Assembly (NCBI GenBank): GCA_963831235.1
Contig: CAWHPS010000033.1
Span: 186,001-250,000 of the forward strand
Reading direction: 5' to 3'
Source of the DNA: CAWHPS01 sp963831235
GTDB taxonomy: Bacteria; Fibrobacterota; OXYB2-FULL-49-7; JAEUSG01
Length of the DNA: 64,000 nt
The translations under genes were made by a program, and so were the position numbers. This document shows positions 44,509-53,398 of this stretch, one piece after another (position 1 is the stretch's first letter; each line of letters starts with the position of its first letter). The notes beneath the pieces are model-generated. The model was not told where the DNA came from and searched no databases. It saw nothing but the letters and a program-made list of their open reading frames with translations.

Positions 44509-46935
44509 TCACTGGCATTGAAGGCGATATCCAATCCGTTTGTATCCTTTCAGTCGGCGTTCATGCATACGCTTCAGCATCGGTACCATCGCGTCAACAT
44601 AGTCGTAAATCTGGACTTCCTTCTTGGAATCGTGGAGGCGGTGCAGACGGCCGGCATATTGTTGAATCGTTCCATGCCACGAGACGGGAAGAGACAGGAA
44701 CAATGTATCGAGGCGGGCGTCATCGAACCCTTCCCCGATATATCGACCTTTGGCAATAATCAAACGCGGTTCATTTTCAGGAATAGCTTCCAGTGCATCA
44801 TTTATAACTTTCCGCTCCTTCTTTGTTCTGCCACCTCGCAATACGACAATGTTTTTAATTCTCGGCTTCAAAAGAAAATATAATGCATCCAGATGTTCGG
44901 TGCGTTCCGTAAGCAGAAGCGGTACCCGCCCAGCCTCCACCGCGCGAAGGACGTCATCGGCTATCATCTGATTTCGATTGGGCGCGACAGTAAGGAGTGT
45001 GTACAAGTCCTGAATCTTGACATTCGTCATTTCCGCCGACAATGCAAATTCCGTTAAACGGGGTATGACGATGTGGTCAAAAGGTTGTTCTTGTGTTTGA
45101 GCCTTGGGACTAGTTCGGAAGCGAATGGGACCGCACTGCATGATGATGATGGGATGATGCCCGTCCTTGCGAAGAGGGGTTGCTGTAAGACCAAGAATAT
45201 ATTTTGCTTTCACCTGCTTCATGATCAGTTCGACGCTGACCGCTGACACATGATGGCATTCATCGATGATGATATGGCCATAATCAGCGACCATGTCCTT
45301 GACGCCGCCTTTTCTGACCAGACTTTGAACGATTCCGACATCGATAATTCCACTCGCGGTCTTGTGTCCGCCACCGATGGCTCCAACCATCTTCTTTTCC
45401 GCATCGAGAAAAAGCGCGATTCTTTCCCGCCATTGGTCCAGCAATTGTTGGCGATGGACTAGAATAAGGGTGTTTCGTTTCCTGGCGGCGATCATCCAAA
45501 GCGCGACAACGGTCTTTCCAAAGGCAGGAGACGCGCAAAGCACACCCATGTCGGATTTCAACAGTGCTTTGACGCATTTTTCCTGCTCAGGTCTTAATGT
45601 GCCCTGGAAAGCAAATTTTATCGGATTCCCCTGGAAGCGTTCATCCTTTAAAGATGTGGCAACACCTTGGGGTTCAAAAAAAGCCTGGACTTCTTCCATC
45701 ATGCCTCGCGGTAATGCGATGTGTCTTTCAAATTCATCAGAACAGGAAATGATGCGTGGAATTTTGTATGTGGGCTGACGCATAGCCTGTTTTCGGTAGA
45801 ATTCCGGATTCTGAAATGCCGCCATTTTTTTCAGACGATTAATGGCTGAAGATGGCATTCCCAGCTTGGGAATGAATATCATATTTGCATAAACAAGCTC
45901 AATTCTTTTTGGCATATCCAATATTTTCTCTGCTTCCCGGGGCCTGCCAGAGGGCGGCAACGTCCACGGGTCATCTTCTGAATACTCCGCTTCGGTTGTT
46001 TTTCGCACGCCGGTGACATTCCCATCTTTGGACAGTCTTTTAATGATACTATCTGCCTCTATTGCCGATAATCGCTTGGCCCGAGACAGTATCCGCCATT
46101 GGTCAGGATAAGGGGCAAGGTACTCATCCATGAAAAGTGTGTTGCCTGATGCTTTAGCCTCTTTCTGAAGAGGTAATGCGATGAGGTTGCCAAACCCGGC
46201 CTCTGGCAGTGTATCCTGACACGGAAAAAACCTGTCATAGGATTTAAAATCTATCTGATGCTTTTTTTCCATTGCCTGCGTAAGAAGAACAGCGCCAAGT
46301 TTTCTCGCCACCACAGCCTGTACCGGGGCATCAAAAAAAATCCAGACATGGGCGCCGTTTCCTGACCGTGAGCGTTCGAAAAGAAAAGGAACCTGATTCT
46401 CCCGGCAGGCGTCACAATAAGCCCTGGCGCCATCCTGCCAGCCTTCTTTATCAAAATCAACCGCGATAAAAAAACAGGTTTCGTTATCCAGCAAGGGGTA
46501 GAGGCCTACGATTTTCTCGCCGCTTAAATGGCTGTAAAGAACATCATCGGACAAGGGAAGAAGTTCACGGTTATTACATTTATTGCATTTGATCTTAGGT
46601 TTGCCACAAAGCTTTTGATTCCATATGTTTTTGCAGACCGGTGAGTATCCGGAATGTCCGATTTGGTTCTGCCATCGGACTGCATATACATCGCTACGAC
46701 CACGGAAAAATAATTTAAAAAGAGCAATCTTTGCATCTACGGGTGACTGATTATGAACTTCATTGGGAGAGGACTCGACTTTCGATGGAATGGGCGTGGT
46801 GGGCGGAACAGGCAAACCAAGTGTTGCAGGTGGCGCGACAAGCCCCAGCTTTTCCCGAAGCTGTTGATTTTCAATGCGTAACTGTTCGCTCTCAGCAAGA
46901 GCTACGCGTAATTGTTCTTCCGGGGATATCTTCAT
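44509..46935 (-). CDS. TOTE-type primase fused to superfamily 2 helicase
   Basis: The 808-residue protein has a coiled coil at 5-30, then an archaeo-eukaryotic primase domain at about 65-300, with Cys ligands (101, 110, 117, 120), the metal site FIAVDFD (159-162) and SGNGAHVW (191-198). A DEAD-like helicase follows from about 445: a degenerate Walker A SPAFGKT (469-475), DECHH (559-563), TATPLRKD, and QYAGRLHR. This architecture matches the primase of TOTE conflict systems. Probably senses or copies invading nucleic acid; mechanism unknown. It is the main cargo of module B. Confidence 0.82.
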   Translation of the reverse strand: MKISPEEQLRVALAESEQLRIENQQLREKLGLVAPPATLGLPVPPTTPIPSKVESSPNEVHNQSPVDAKIALFKLFFRGRSDVYAVRWQNQIGHSGYSPVCKNIWNQKLCGKPKIKCNKCNNRELLPLSDDVLYSHLSGEKIVGLYPLLDNETCFFIAVDFDKEGWQDGARAYCDACRENQVPFLFERSRSGNGAHVWIFFDAPVQAVVARKLGAVLLTQAMEKKHQIDFKSYDRFFPCQDTLPEAGFGNLIALPLQKEAKASGNTLFMDEYLAPYPDQWRILSRAKRLSAIEADSIIKRLSKDGNVTGVRKTTEAEYSEDDPWTLPPSGRPREAEKILDMPKRIELVYANMIFIPKLGMPSSAINRLKKMAAFQNPEFYRKQAMRQPTYKIPRIISCSDEFERHIALPRGMMEEVQAFFEPQGVATSLKDERFQGNPIKFAFQGTLRPEQEKCVKALLKSDMGVLCASPAFGKTVVALWMIAARKRNTLILVHRQQLLDQWRERIALFLDAEKKMVGAIGGGHKTASGIIDVGIVQSLVRKGGVKDMVADYGHIIIDECHHVSAVSVELIMKQVKAKYILGLTATPLRKDGHHPIIIMQCGPIRFRTSPKAQTQEQPFDHIVIPRLTEFALSAEMTNVKIQDLYTLLTVAPNRNQMIADDVLRAVEAGRVPLLLTERTEHLDALYFLLKPRIKNIVVLRGGRTKKERKVINDALEAIPENEPRLIIAKGRYIGEGFDDARLDTLFLSLPVSWHGTIQQYAGRLHRLHDSKKEVQIYDYVDAMVPMLKRMHERRLKGYKRIGYRLQCQ

Positions 46936-47063
46936 GGGAAGAGTTTACAATCAAGCAACCATCAAGCATTTTGTTGTTTCGCATCTCTATTAATAACAAC
47001 ACATTATGCTATTTAATAATTTAAACCACACCACAAAAACAGGTTTTCATCAAGCAATTATCC

Positions 47064-48551
47064 TTAAATTACCTTGGTTGGGGATGCTGTCCAATAAGGT
47101 AGATAGCTCCTGATTTTAGTTCCAACGGTTGGATCGCGAACAACGATCATTCCATCATCAACGGCTTCATTAAGAAGACGTGAAGCCAAGGCAGAGTTCT
47201 TTTCCTCAATGCCGAACCGTTCACGAATCGAGGTATTGGTCACGGGCTGGCGCATGACATACCGCAAGCAGGCATGCAGATAGCAGGCCCGAACTCGATC
47301 CGCTTTATCCATAGCAGCGAGCGGCTTGTGGGTAAACAAGACCACCCTTGTAAACCCTTCCGGCGTCTCGAACAACGGTGCAGGCAATTGAAACAACTCA
47401 ATCTGTGAGACGACTTTATCGATACCGCTACCGCGTTCTTCACAGATCCGGAAGCGGCGCATCAATGAGGCAAGTGCTTCATTACGGGATTTTGGTGGTG
47501 TGTCAACGAAACGCTGAGTATCCACCAATGGCGTGCCAGGATTGGTAATCTCGACACGATCCGAGAATATTTCCACCATTGGTCCGGCACCGGTAACAAA
47601 GAAATCCTGATGGATGATGGCATTCGCCACCAGTTCACGCACTGCCAATTCCGGATACATTGGAACCGTTTTACGCAGCGCCTGTCCGATGACCTCATTG
47701 GTAGGCAGAAGTCCGTTGATGTAGCTGATTAATCCGGCGAAACCACTGGCATATCCCTTTCCGTCTTCTTGTTCACGCAAAGTGTTTGTGCGTCCTATAT
47801 CACGGTATTGGATGACCCGTATAGCTTTTCGTTGAAGATAACGGAAGTCTTCCAATCGCTTGGCAAATAAAATGGCGCCCAAGTTGGTGATATTCCAGCC
47901 ACCCGCTTCGCAGGGAAGAATCAGACTATCATCCACCAGTGCTTTAATGATACCATCTTGATTAGATGGCAGAGGTTGTTCGAGTAAGTCGAAATAGGCT
48001 GGATAATCAAGCAATTGCAACACTTTGTCTGCGGATGTGTTTTCAACTGCAATCAAATCTTCAAAAGGTATTTGATCAAAGATACGCCACAGTGTTCGTT
48101 CACGGTCAGAGGCATCCTTCAAGGGCTTCTTTACGGCACCAATACGGATGAACTCTTCAGATTGGAAGCGTACGGGATGGCGAAATGCCCGACCAATTTC
48201 AAGCAACACAACCCGCAAGTCATTGATGATCAGCTCATGGAAACGGAAGTGGATCTTAGGTGTGAGCAAGCGTAGCAGCCATGTTTCAAGCGGCTCGTTA
48301 CCCTTCCTTGTGGTTGCGGGAGAAAAGTTTGTACCTATGATATGGTGGGTCTGGTCTTCAACGCCCCAAACCAGATAGGCAAAGGCTTTACCGTTGAGCG
48401 CCGCCGCGTTGGCAAGAGCAGACAGATATTCGCCGATTTCCTGTGGATCGGCATTGTTGACCTTGAACTCCACCCACTCGGTTTCGCGTGATAGATTACA
48501 AAGTTCTCGGACCAAACCCGCGAAGTATTCGGAACTGCGGTCAATGTTCAT
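47064..48551 (-). CDS. AlbA_2 (Schlafen-like) and GHKL ATPase-like protein
   Basis: The N-terminal AlbA_2 domain (ETEWVEFKVNNADPQEIGEY, FAYLVWGVEDQTHHIIGT) is found in bacterial Schlafen-like regulators. ELAVRELVANAIIHQDF with ITNPG and RICEERGSGIDKV is an HATPase_c_4 domain. A C-terminal winged helix (NTSIRERFGIEEKNSALASR) follows. Typical of accessory regulatory or defence genes. It lies 128 bases upstream of the primase-helicase on the same strand. Confidence 0.85.
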   Translation of the reverse strand: MNIDRSSEYFAGLVRELCNLSRETEWVEFKVNNADPQEIGEYLSALANAAALNGKAFAYLVWGVEDQTHHIIGTNFSPATTRKGNEPLETWLLRLLTPKIHFRFHELIINDLRVVLLEIGRAFRHPVRFQSEEFIRIGAVKKPLKDASDRERTLWRIFDQIPFEDLIAVENTSADKVLQLLDYPAYFDLLEQPLPSNQDGIIKALVDDSLILPCEAGGWNITNLGAILFAKRLEDFRYLQRKAIRVIQYRDIGRTNTLREQEDGKGYASGFAGLISYINGLLPTNEVIGQALRKTVPMYPELAVRELVANAIIHQDFFVTGAGPMVEIFSDRVEITNPGTPLVDTQRFVDTPPKSRNEALASLMRRFRICEERGSGIDKVVSQIELFQLPAPLFETPEGFTRVVLFTHKPLAAMDKADRVRACYLHACLRYVMRQPVTNTSIRERFGIEEKNSALASRLLNEAVDDGMIVVRDPTVGTKIRSYLPYWTASPTKVI

Positions 48552-48979
48552 ATTTTGTTGTGGGGTATCCGGTTTATTATAGCTTTTGTTTCATACGGGT
48601 ATCACGGATGGTTTAGTCATCACAATATGACTTTATGCAAATATAAATGAATGAGGAAACAAAATTCATCTTGTTTTAAACTGTGGTTATCCGTTTCCGC
48701 TGGACATAAGAGCTATGAAACTCACTTTCTATCCCCTTTCCGACCCCTTTATCCCTGCCTCAGTTATAGCATAGAGACAATAGCGAGATTTACTTTATGG
48801 TTATTTTCATAAATACTGTGATATAGGACTATTGACAGTACTTAACTCCGTTATTCATCCATCAATCATTGTGCAGAATAAAGCAGCTGCCACCCGCTGG
48901 ATATCTACTGTTCTGGATAAAGACCGCGACTCTAAACTGTTACGGACTTGAGGACCCGGAGCAATAGATTGAAGGCGGG
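48552..48979. other. Gene-free end of module B
   Basis: No gene or clear regulatory site seen. It leads into the 147-bp terminal repeat. Confidence 0.5.
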
Positions 48980-49134
48980 AAGCAGGGTAAAACAGGGTAT
49001 TTGGCGAGATACTATCGTTAACAAAAACAAACAAATAAACCTCCGAAACCGCTTTTTCAAGCAAAATTCCGAAGGTTTAAAATTGCGCCTGCTAGGATTT
49101 GAACCTAGGGCCCGCTGATTAAGAGTCAACTGCT
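48980..49134 (-). repeat. Terminal repeat with tRNA-Lys attachment copy 3
   Basis: Bases 48980-49126 repeat 44161-44307. The tRNA part (49084-49134) extends further here: on the minus strand it reads AGCAGTTGACTCTTAATCAG, which completes the anticodon stem (GTTGA pairs with TCAGC). It adjoins the integrase gene, so it is probably the attachment site at the integrase end of module C. Confidence 0.85.
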
Positions 49135-49154
49135 TCCTTCGAAATTCTGCATAA

Positions 49155-50408
49155 TTAAGCGACTTCTTGTGCCAAAGGGCCACAGGCAGGGGCCACAACA
49201 CTTGCCTTCTCTTGTATCTTTTCCCAGGTCCCCATTGACTTTTCAGGGTCTTCATGGTAGTATAGCTGAATCATCTTTTGGGTATATTGTATCCCCAAGT
49301 TCCTCAGCTGTAGCTCCGTATACCCGTTGTCCATCATCCAAGTTATAGCACAATGTTTTATGTCGTGGAATGTCAATCCGGTTACCTTTGCTTCGCTTAA
49401 GACTTTTTTCCATTCCTTCTTGAAGTCTCCTAGCTGATGCCAGCGACCCTTTTCGTCAATGCGAGGGAATAAATATGGACAAGTTTCAGGCAGTGATTGA
49501 AAATATTCCATAATCCGTTTGTCTAAACACTCCAGATGGGCATGTTTTGGCTTTCGCTTTCCCGTCTTCTGCGGCAGAAAATGGACATACGATCTGAACG
49601 GATTGAATTGGTTGAAATGATAATTCTCCCGCTTCAAATTTATCAGGTCGCCTTTTCGAATTGGATTTTTAGAGGCGAACAAAACAGGCATAAGCAAATA
49701 CGACTTTCTTTTTTCCAATATAGCAAAAATCCGCTCATATTCCTCTTTGTCCCAGACCCGATCTCGTGGCTTTTCATAAAGTTTTTTAAACCCTTTTAAC
49801 GGATTCTCTTTTACCTTACCCTCCGAAACAGAATAGTTATATGCCGCTTTGGCATAAGCAAGATAACGATTCCGTGTTGATGACTTTATGTATCCACCGA
49901 GTACTCGCACAGTTGCTGGTTTCTTTTTACGTTCTCTTTCTAAAGCACGTTTCAGCGCCTTTGCACCGAGTGTTCGCACAATTGCTAATTTCTTTTTACG
50001 TTGCCTTTCTAAAGCACGTTTCAGCGCCTTTGCACCAACTTTCTCACCTACACGCTCCGTTAACAATGCGCGTAGGAAGTCGCCAAAACGTTCTTTAATT
50101 TCTTCATGACGAACAGAGCCAGTATCTTCAACCATTCTGTCAATACTTGTTTGTATTGTATCAAGCTTCGCTTCCGTGTTATCGGCCCAGAATTTTAGCA
50201 CATCGCCAAATGTATGTAATTTCAAAGAACTGATCGTGGGTGCTGCGTTCTTTTTCAGGTCAGCAAGCTCTTTAAAGAGCTCAACTTCCATTGTTCGTGC
50301 ATCGATTCTTGTACCAGTGATTATTTTTTTCCTACTTATCACTTGGCCAATTATCCGACACCTAGCACGCACTTCCCATCGATGATTACCAAGATTTTTT
50401 ATGCTCAT
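49155..50408 (-). CDS. Tyrosine integrase
   Basis: A 417-residue tyrosine recombinase. Catalytic positions: R251 (NPIRKGDLINL), K281 (QKTGK), H348 and K351 in HDIKH (Lys where most have Arg), and Tyr in the QLYYHED box near 383-384. Residues 125-147 and 148-170 are a tandem duplication (GAKALKRALERQRKKK and GAKALKRALERERKKK), a 69-bp direct repeat at about 49898-50035. GAGGAG precedes the ATG. It ends 20 bases from the tRNA-Lys copy and is the only integrase for the three modules. Confidence 0.92.
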   Translation of the reverse strand: MSIKNLGNHRWEVRARCRIIGQVISRKKIITGTRIDARTMEVELFKELADLKKNAAPTISSLKLHTFGDVLKFWADNTEAKLDTIQTSIDRMVEDTGSVRHEEIKERFGDFLRALLTERVGEKVGAKALKRALERQRKKKLAIVRTLGAKALKRALERERKKKPATVRVLGGYIKSSTRNRYLAYAKAAYNYSVSEGKVKENPLKGFKKLYEKPRDRVWDKEEYERIFAILEKRKSYLLMPVLFASKNPIRKGDLINLKRENYHFNQFNPFRSYVHFLPQKTGKRKPKHAHLECLDKRIMEYFQSLPETCPYLFPRIDEKGRWHQLGDFKKEWKKVLSEAKVTGLTFHDIKHCAITWMMDNGYTELQLRNLGIQYTQKMIQLYYHEDPEKSMGTWEKIQEKASVVAPACGPLAQEVA

Positions 50409-50485
50409 AAAGGAATCTCCTCTATGGGCACCAAAATAGACCTAAGAACAAATATAATTATTTTGTTTACAAAACGATCCATGTT

Positions 50486-50812
50486 TTATCCTGCTTTACT
50501 TAGACTAGGCATCAATAAGGTTCCTAACCGGCGAGCGCGGTCGATCGCAATCTTCTCATAGCGCCAAGCATGACCACATTTCATTTGGCCAGGCAACCGC
50601 CGATCCTGTGTCCATCTTGTGATTGTCCGGAGAGAGAAATTCAAAAGCTCTGCCAATTCAGCCGGATTATAGTAAGCCGCATTGTTTGGGGTATTCAATG
50701 TTTTAAAAGACCGGGATTTCTGAGGGAGTAGAGGTTTCACATTCTGAATGTTTTGATTTAGAAATACTGCCTCCATAAATGTCAGCATATAGCTATTTTT
50801 CATCCACATCAT
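50486..50812 (-). CDS. Excisionase-like HTH protein
   Basis: A 108-residue protein whose second half, YYNPAELAELLNFSLRTITR then WTQDRRLP, is a MerR/excisionase-type winged helix. It lies upstream of the integrase, so it probably directs excision. GAGG precedes the ATG. Confidence 0.75.
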   Translation of the reverse strand: MMWMKNSYMLTFMEAVFLNQNIQNVKPLLPQKSRSFKTLNTPNNAAYYNPAELAELLNFSLRTITRWTQDRRLPGQMKCGHAWRYEKIAIDRARRLGTLLMPSLSKAG

Positions 50813-50912
50813 TGTTAACCTCTTTTCCCAGCGTGTTCAGCCATGTTCAAATACGACGATTTACATTCGATTCCATTCATTTATAAATTCCCATAGAATA
50901 CTCTATCATTTC

Positions 50913-51539
50913 TTAAGAGATTACGACGGGCAGCTCTCCCAGTAAAGGCTCCGGAGAAGTCAACAAAAGGGATTTCTGTCTGCGTGGAAGTTTGGTTGAG
51001 GTTGATTTCTTGATCCTTTTCCGGGGTATAGATGGAAGCATGTGGTAATTTATCTGCTTTGGTAAATTCATCCTATGGCAAAACCATGCCGTGGCAAACG
51101 TGCAACCCGACTTTTTTGTTTCCCGCGTCATGATAAACTCTATCCGCCGGTTGAGATATAGTATTTGAATATCACTTCTTTGAAACTGTCTCTGCCCGCT
51201 GGCAGTACCAATTGTTGTTACCGGAAGCAGTAGCGCAAATGGTACTCCTAAGTCATAACAACGCTGTAACCATTTGTATTTCAGACTATATGGCGAATTG
51301 GTAACGATACAGTCAAAATGCTGTGGACGATACTTAAAGAAATCCTGGCCTGTCCTAATATCGCTTTCTACAACAGTCACCCCGGCCGCGTTTAGCACAT
51401 TGGTAATGTGGTGCTCACCAGCCGCCGGTTCCCATACAACCGACCCAGTTGGGATATATGGAATTATTGGTGCAATGGCCTCAGCAGGGGTATAGCAGTT
51501 GTCCTTAGGACCGGGTTTGTAATTTTTCATCGGTATCAT
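50913..51539 (-). CDS. Adenine methyltransferase-like protein
   Basis: The N-terminal half has WEPAAGEHHITNVLNAAG (SAM-binding motif I with acidic residue) and FDCIVTNSPYS, which stands where N6-adenine methylases have NPPY. The Pro-to-Ser change may alter or abolish activity. ALLLPVTTIG and a basic C-terminal tail follow. Of phage or plasmid style; probably protects element DNA. Member of the module C operon. Confidence 0.65.
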   Translation of the reverse strand: MIPMKNYKPGPKDNCYTPAEAIAPIIPYIPTGSVVWEPAAGEHHITNVLNAAGVTVVESDIRTGQDFFKYRPQHFDCIVTNSPYSLKYKWLQRCYDLGVPFALLLPVTTIGTASGQRQFQRSDIQILYLNRRIEFIMTRETKKSGCTFATAWFCHRMNLPKQINYHMLPSIPRKRIKKSTSTKLPRRQKSLLLTSPEPLLGELPVVIS

Positions 51540-51605
51540 GTGAATGCTCCATTGTTAAGTTTATTTCGTTAGTACAAAATTTAATTGGCCGTGTTTTCTA
51601 ATTAA

Positions 51606-53210
51606 TTATTTTCCATTATGTCCTCCTTGATCGGTAGGTTGACTTGATGGTCTTTGCGCTTCTTCTATCACCGGTCCGCCCCAGGATTTGCTGATTTTTA
51701 TTTTCAACGAAAACGATACTCCGGGAAAACAGCGGTTAAAGACGTTTGTCACGACATCGTCGAGAATCGAAGAAACAGTTTTCGCTTCATCGGAAGGGCC
51801 TTCAATGAGAAACGAATCATGAAGGAGGAAAATAAGACGGCTTTTATAACCGGCAAGTGTATAATTGACTGCAATAGCTGCTTTAAAGAAGGCATCACCG
51901 GCGGGCGCCTGAATTGCGTAATTGCGCATCGATCTGGCCGCCCAATAAGCATCGACGGTATCGCCGGGATAAGACCGTATATGACCAAAAGGTGTCCGCA
52001 GGTAGCCGTCGGCCTTTCCTTTTAACACGATCGACTCAAGATACCTCGCTGCAATTTTGTATCGTGTTTCCATATACGTCAAGATGCTTTTTGCCTCTTG
52101 CTTGGAAATTCCAACTTCTTCTGCCAATGTGTCTCGCCCCATTCCGTAAAATCCCCCAAGCAATGCCCGCTTGCATACATCTCGCTCTTTTTCGTGGTCT
52201 TTTTGAATTTGCTCATCGGCAAAAGCGCTAAACGCGGGAAATATGATCCTGACAAGAGCGCAATAGATATCACCGTCTTTTAAATCCTGGATAAGGACCG
52301 GATCCTGTGATAGGCTAGCAAGAATCCGGATTTCAACGCTTGTCAGGTCACCTTCGATGAGGCAGTCCGCGATAACCATTGGCCTATATTTTCTGCTGAT
52401 GCTGCCGATGGCCGGGTGTGTGAATGTGATCCGGGTGGAGTTTCCGGCTCTGTTCGCAAATGGGTGGATTCTGCCATCAGGAGAGATCCAAATATCGTAA
52501 GCAAAGAAGGTTCGGTAATTTTGGTAATGTCTTTTCAGAACATGTACTCGTTGCTTAAATTCTTTATAAACTTCTGGATTCTGGAGTCTCAATGCGCTGA
52601 CATGTTGAAATAATTCATCATCGCTCCAGTTGTCCTGCCAGTTGAATGGGGCCTGCTTCAGAGCCGTCTTCTCTGCCTCAATTTTCTCTGGGAGCTTATT
52701 CTTAAAATCGGTAAAGATTTCAACAGAAACAGGCAAGCCTCGTTTATGAATCTTATATGCCAGCAATTGAGCTGGTTGCCAAAAGCTGAGGTAGTAGTGG
52801 TTTTGGTTCCGGTTATACAGCCTTATGTTAAGCTCGGTATCCAGTTTTAGTAGGGTTAGAGCAATGGTTTCAAGAACCTGAACATCATTTGCCTCATAGG
52901 TATTATTGGAAGATAGACTAGGAGTAGTCACGTTGGTCTCCAAGGATGCAATATCTGGGCAGTACCGAGCTACAACTTTATCAAATTCCATCATAGCGGA
53001 ACGCGCTTTACTTGAGATAATCTTCTGCTCATCAGTGCCCGTGCTGGTGGATGGAAAATGACCGGATAAAAGCAGTGCGGCTTTGCATTGAACATCTTCT
53101 ACCCGGATATGATCCACACAGACTCCAATTTTATCCAAAGCTGTCATTGATTTGTTTAAATCAAACACAACAAGCATTATGTCCCGCGGGATTTGTGATA
53201 CGGCCTGCAT
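51606..53210 (-). CDS. Family A DNA polymerase of the element
   Basis: Motif A IEGDLTSVEIRILASLS (Asp 288), motif B KRALLGGFYGMG (347-358) and motif C LLHDSFLIE (464-466) identify a PolI-type polymerase. Motif C has His-Asp-Ser instead of the usual His-Asp-Glu. The N-terminus (VVFDLNKSMTALDKIG, AALLLSGHF) is the back half of a 3'-5' exonuclease fold. The frame is open and protein-like for some 35 codons before the first ATG, and another frame over 53161-53427 reads on from the helicase end, so the true start may be lost to a frameshift. Confidence 0.8.
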   Translation of the reverse strand: MQAVSQIPRDIMLVVFDLNKSMTALDKIGVCVDHIRVEDVQCKAALLLSGHFPSTSTGTDEQKIISSKARSAMMEFDKVVARYCPDIASLETNVTTPSLSSNNTYEANDVQVLETIALTLLKLDTELNIRLYNRNQNHYYLSFWQPAQLLAYKIHKRGLPVSVEIFTDFKNKLPEKIEAEKTALKQAPFNWQDNWSDDELFQHVSALRLQNPEVYKEFKQRVHVLKRHYQNYRTFFAYDIWISPDGRIHPFANRAGNSTRITFTHPAIGSISRKYRPMVIADCLIEGDLTSVEIRILASLSQDPVLIQDLKDGDIYCALVRIIFPAFSAFADEQIQKDHEKERDVCKRALLGGFYGMGRDTLAEEVGISKQEAKSILTYMETRYKIAARYLESIVLKGKADGYLRTPFGHIRSYPGDTVDAYWAARSMRNYAIQAPAGDAFFKAAIAVNYTLAGYKSRLIFLLHDSFLIEGPSDEAKTVSSILDDVVTNVFNRCFPGVSFSLKIKISKSWGGPVIEEAQRPSSQPTDQGGHNGK

Positions 53211-53398
53211 TGCCTCCCCTATAAGAATAATGGTGTTTCCGGTGGCAGGTATAAAAAGTGTTATGCTTTCCGGTATGAAGGATGAGAGTGCCGGTTCGAT
53301 TCATTTTATCACCATCAAGATAATCGGAGTAAAATCCTTCAAACCAAATCCCAACCAGAAAAATCTGTTTCAAAAGACCTTTTAAAAGATTCTGCGCA

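Noticed and set aside
49084..49134. A functional tRNA-Lys gene
   Set aside because: Only the anticodon arm and 3' half are present at all three copies. The acceptor 5' strand and D arm are absent, so these are attachment-site copies, not genes.
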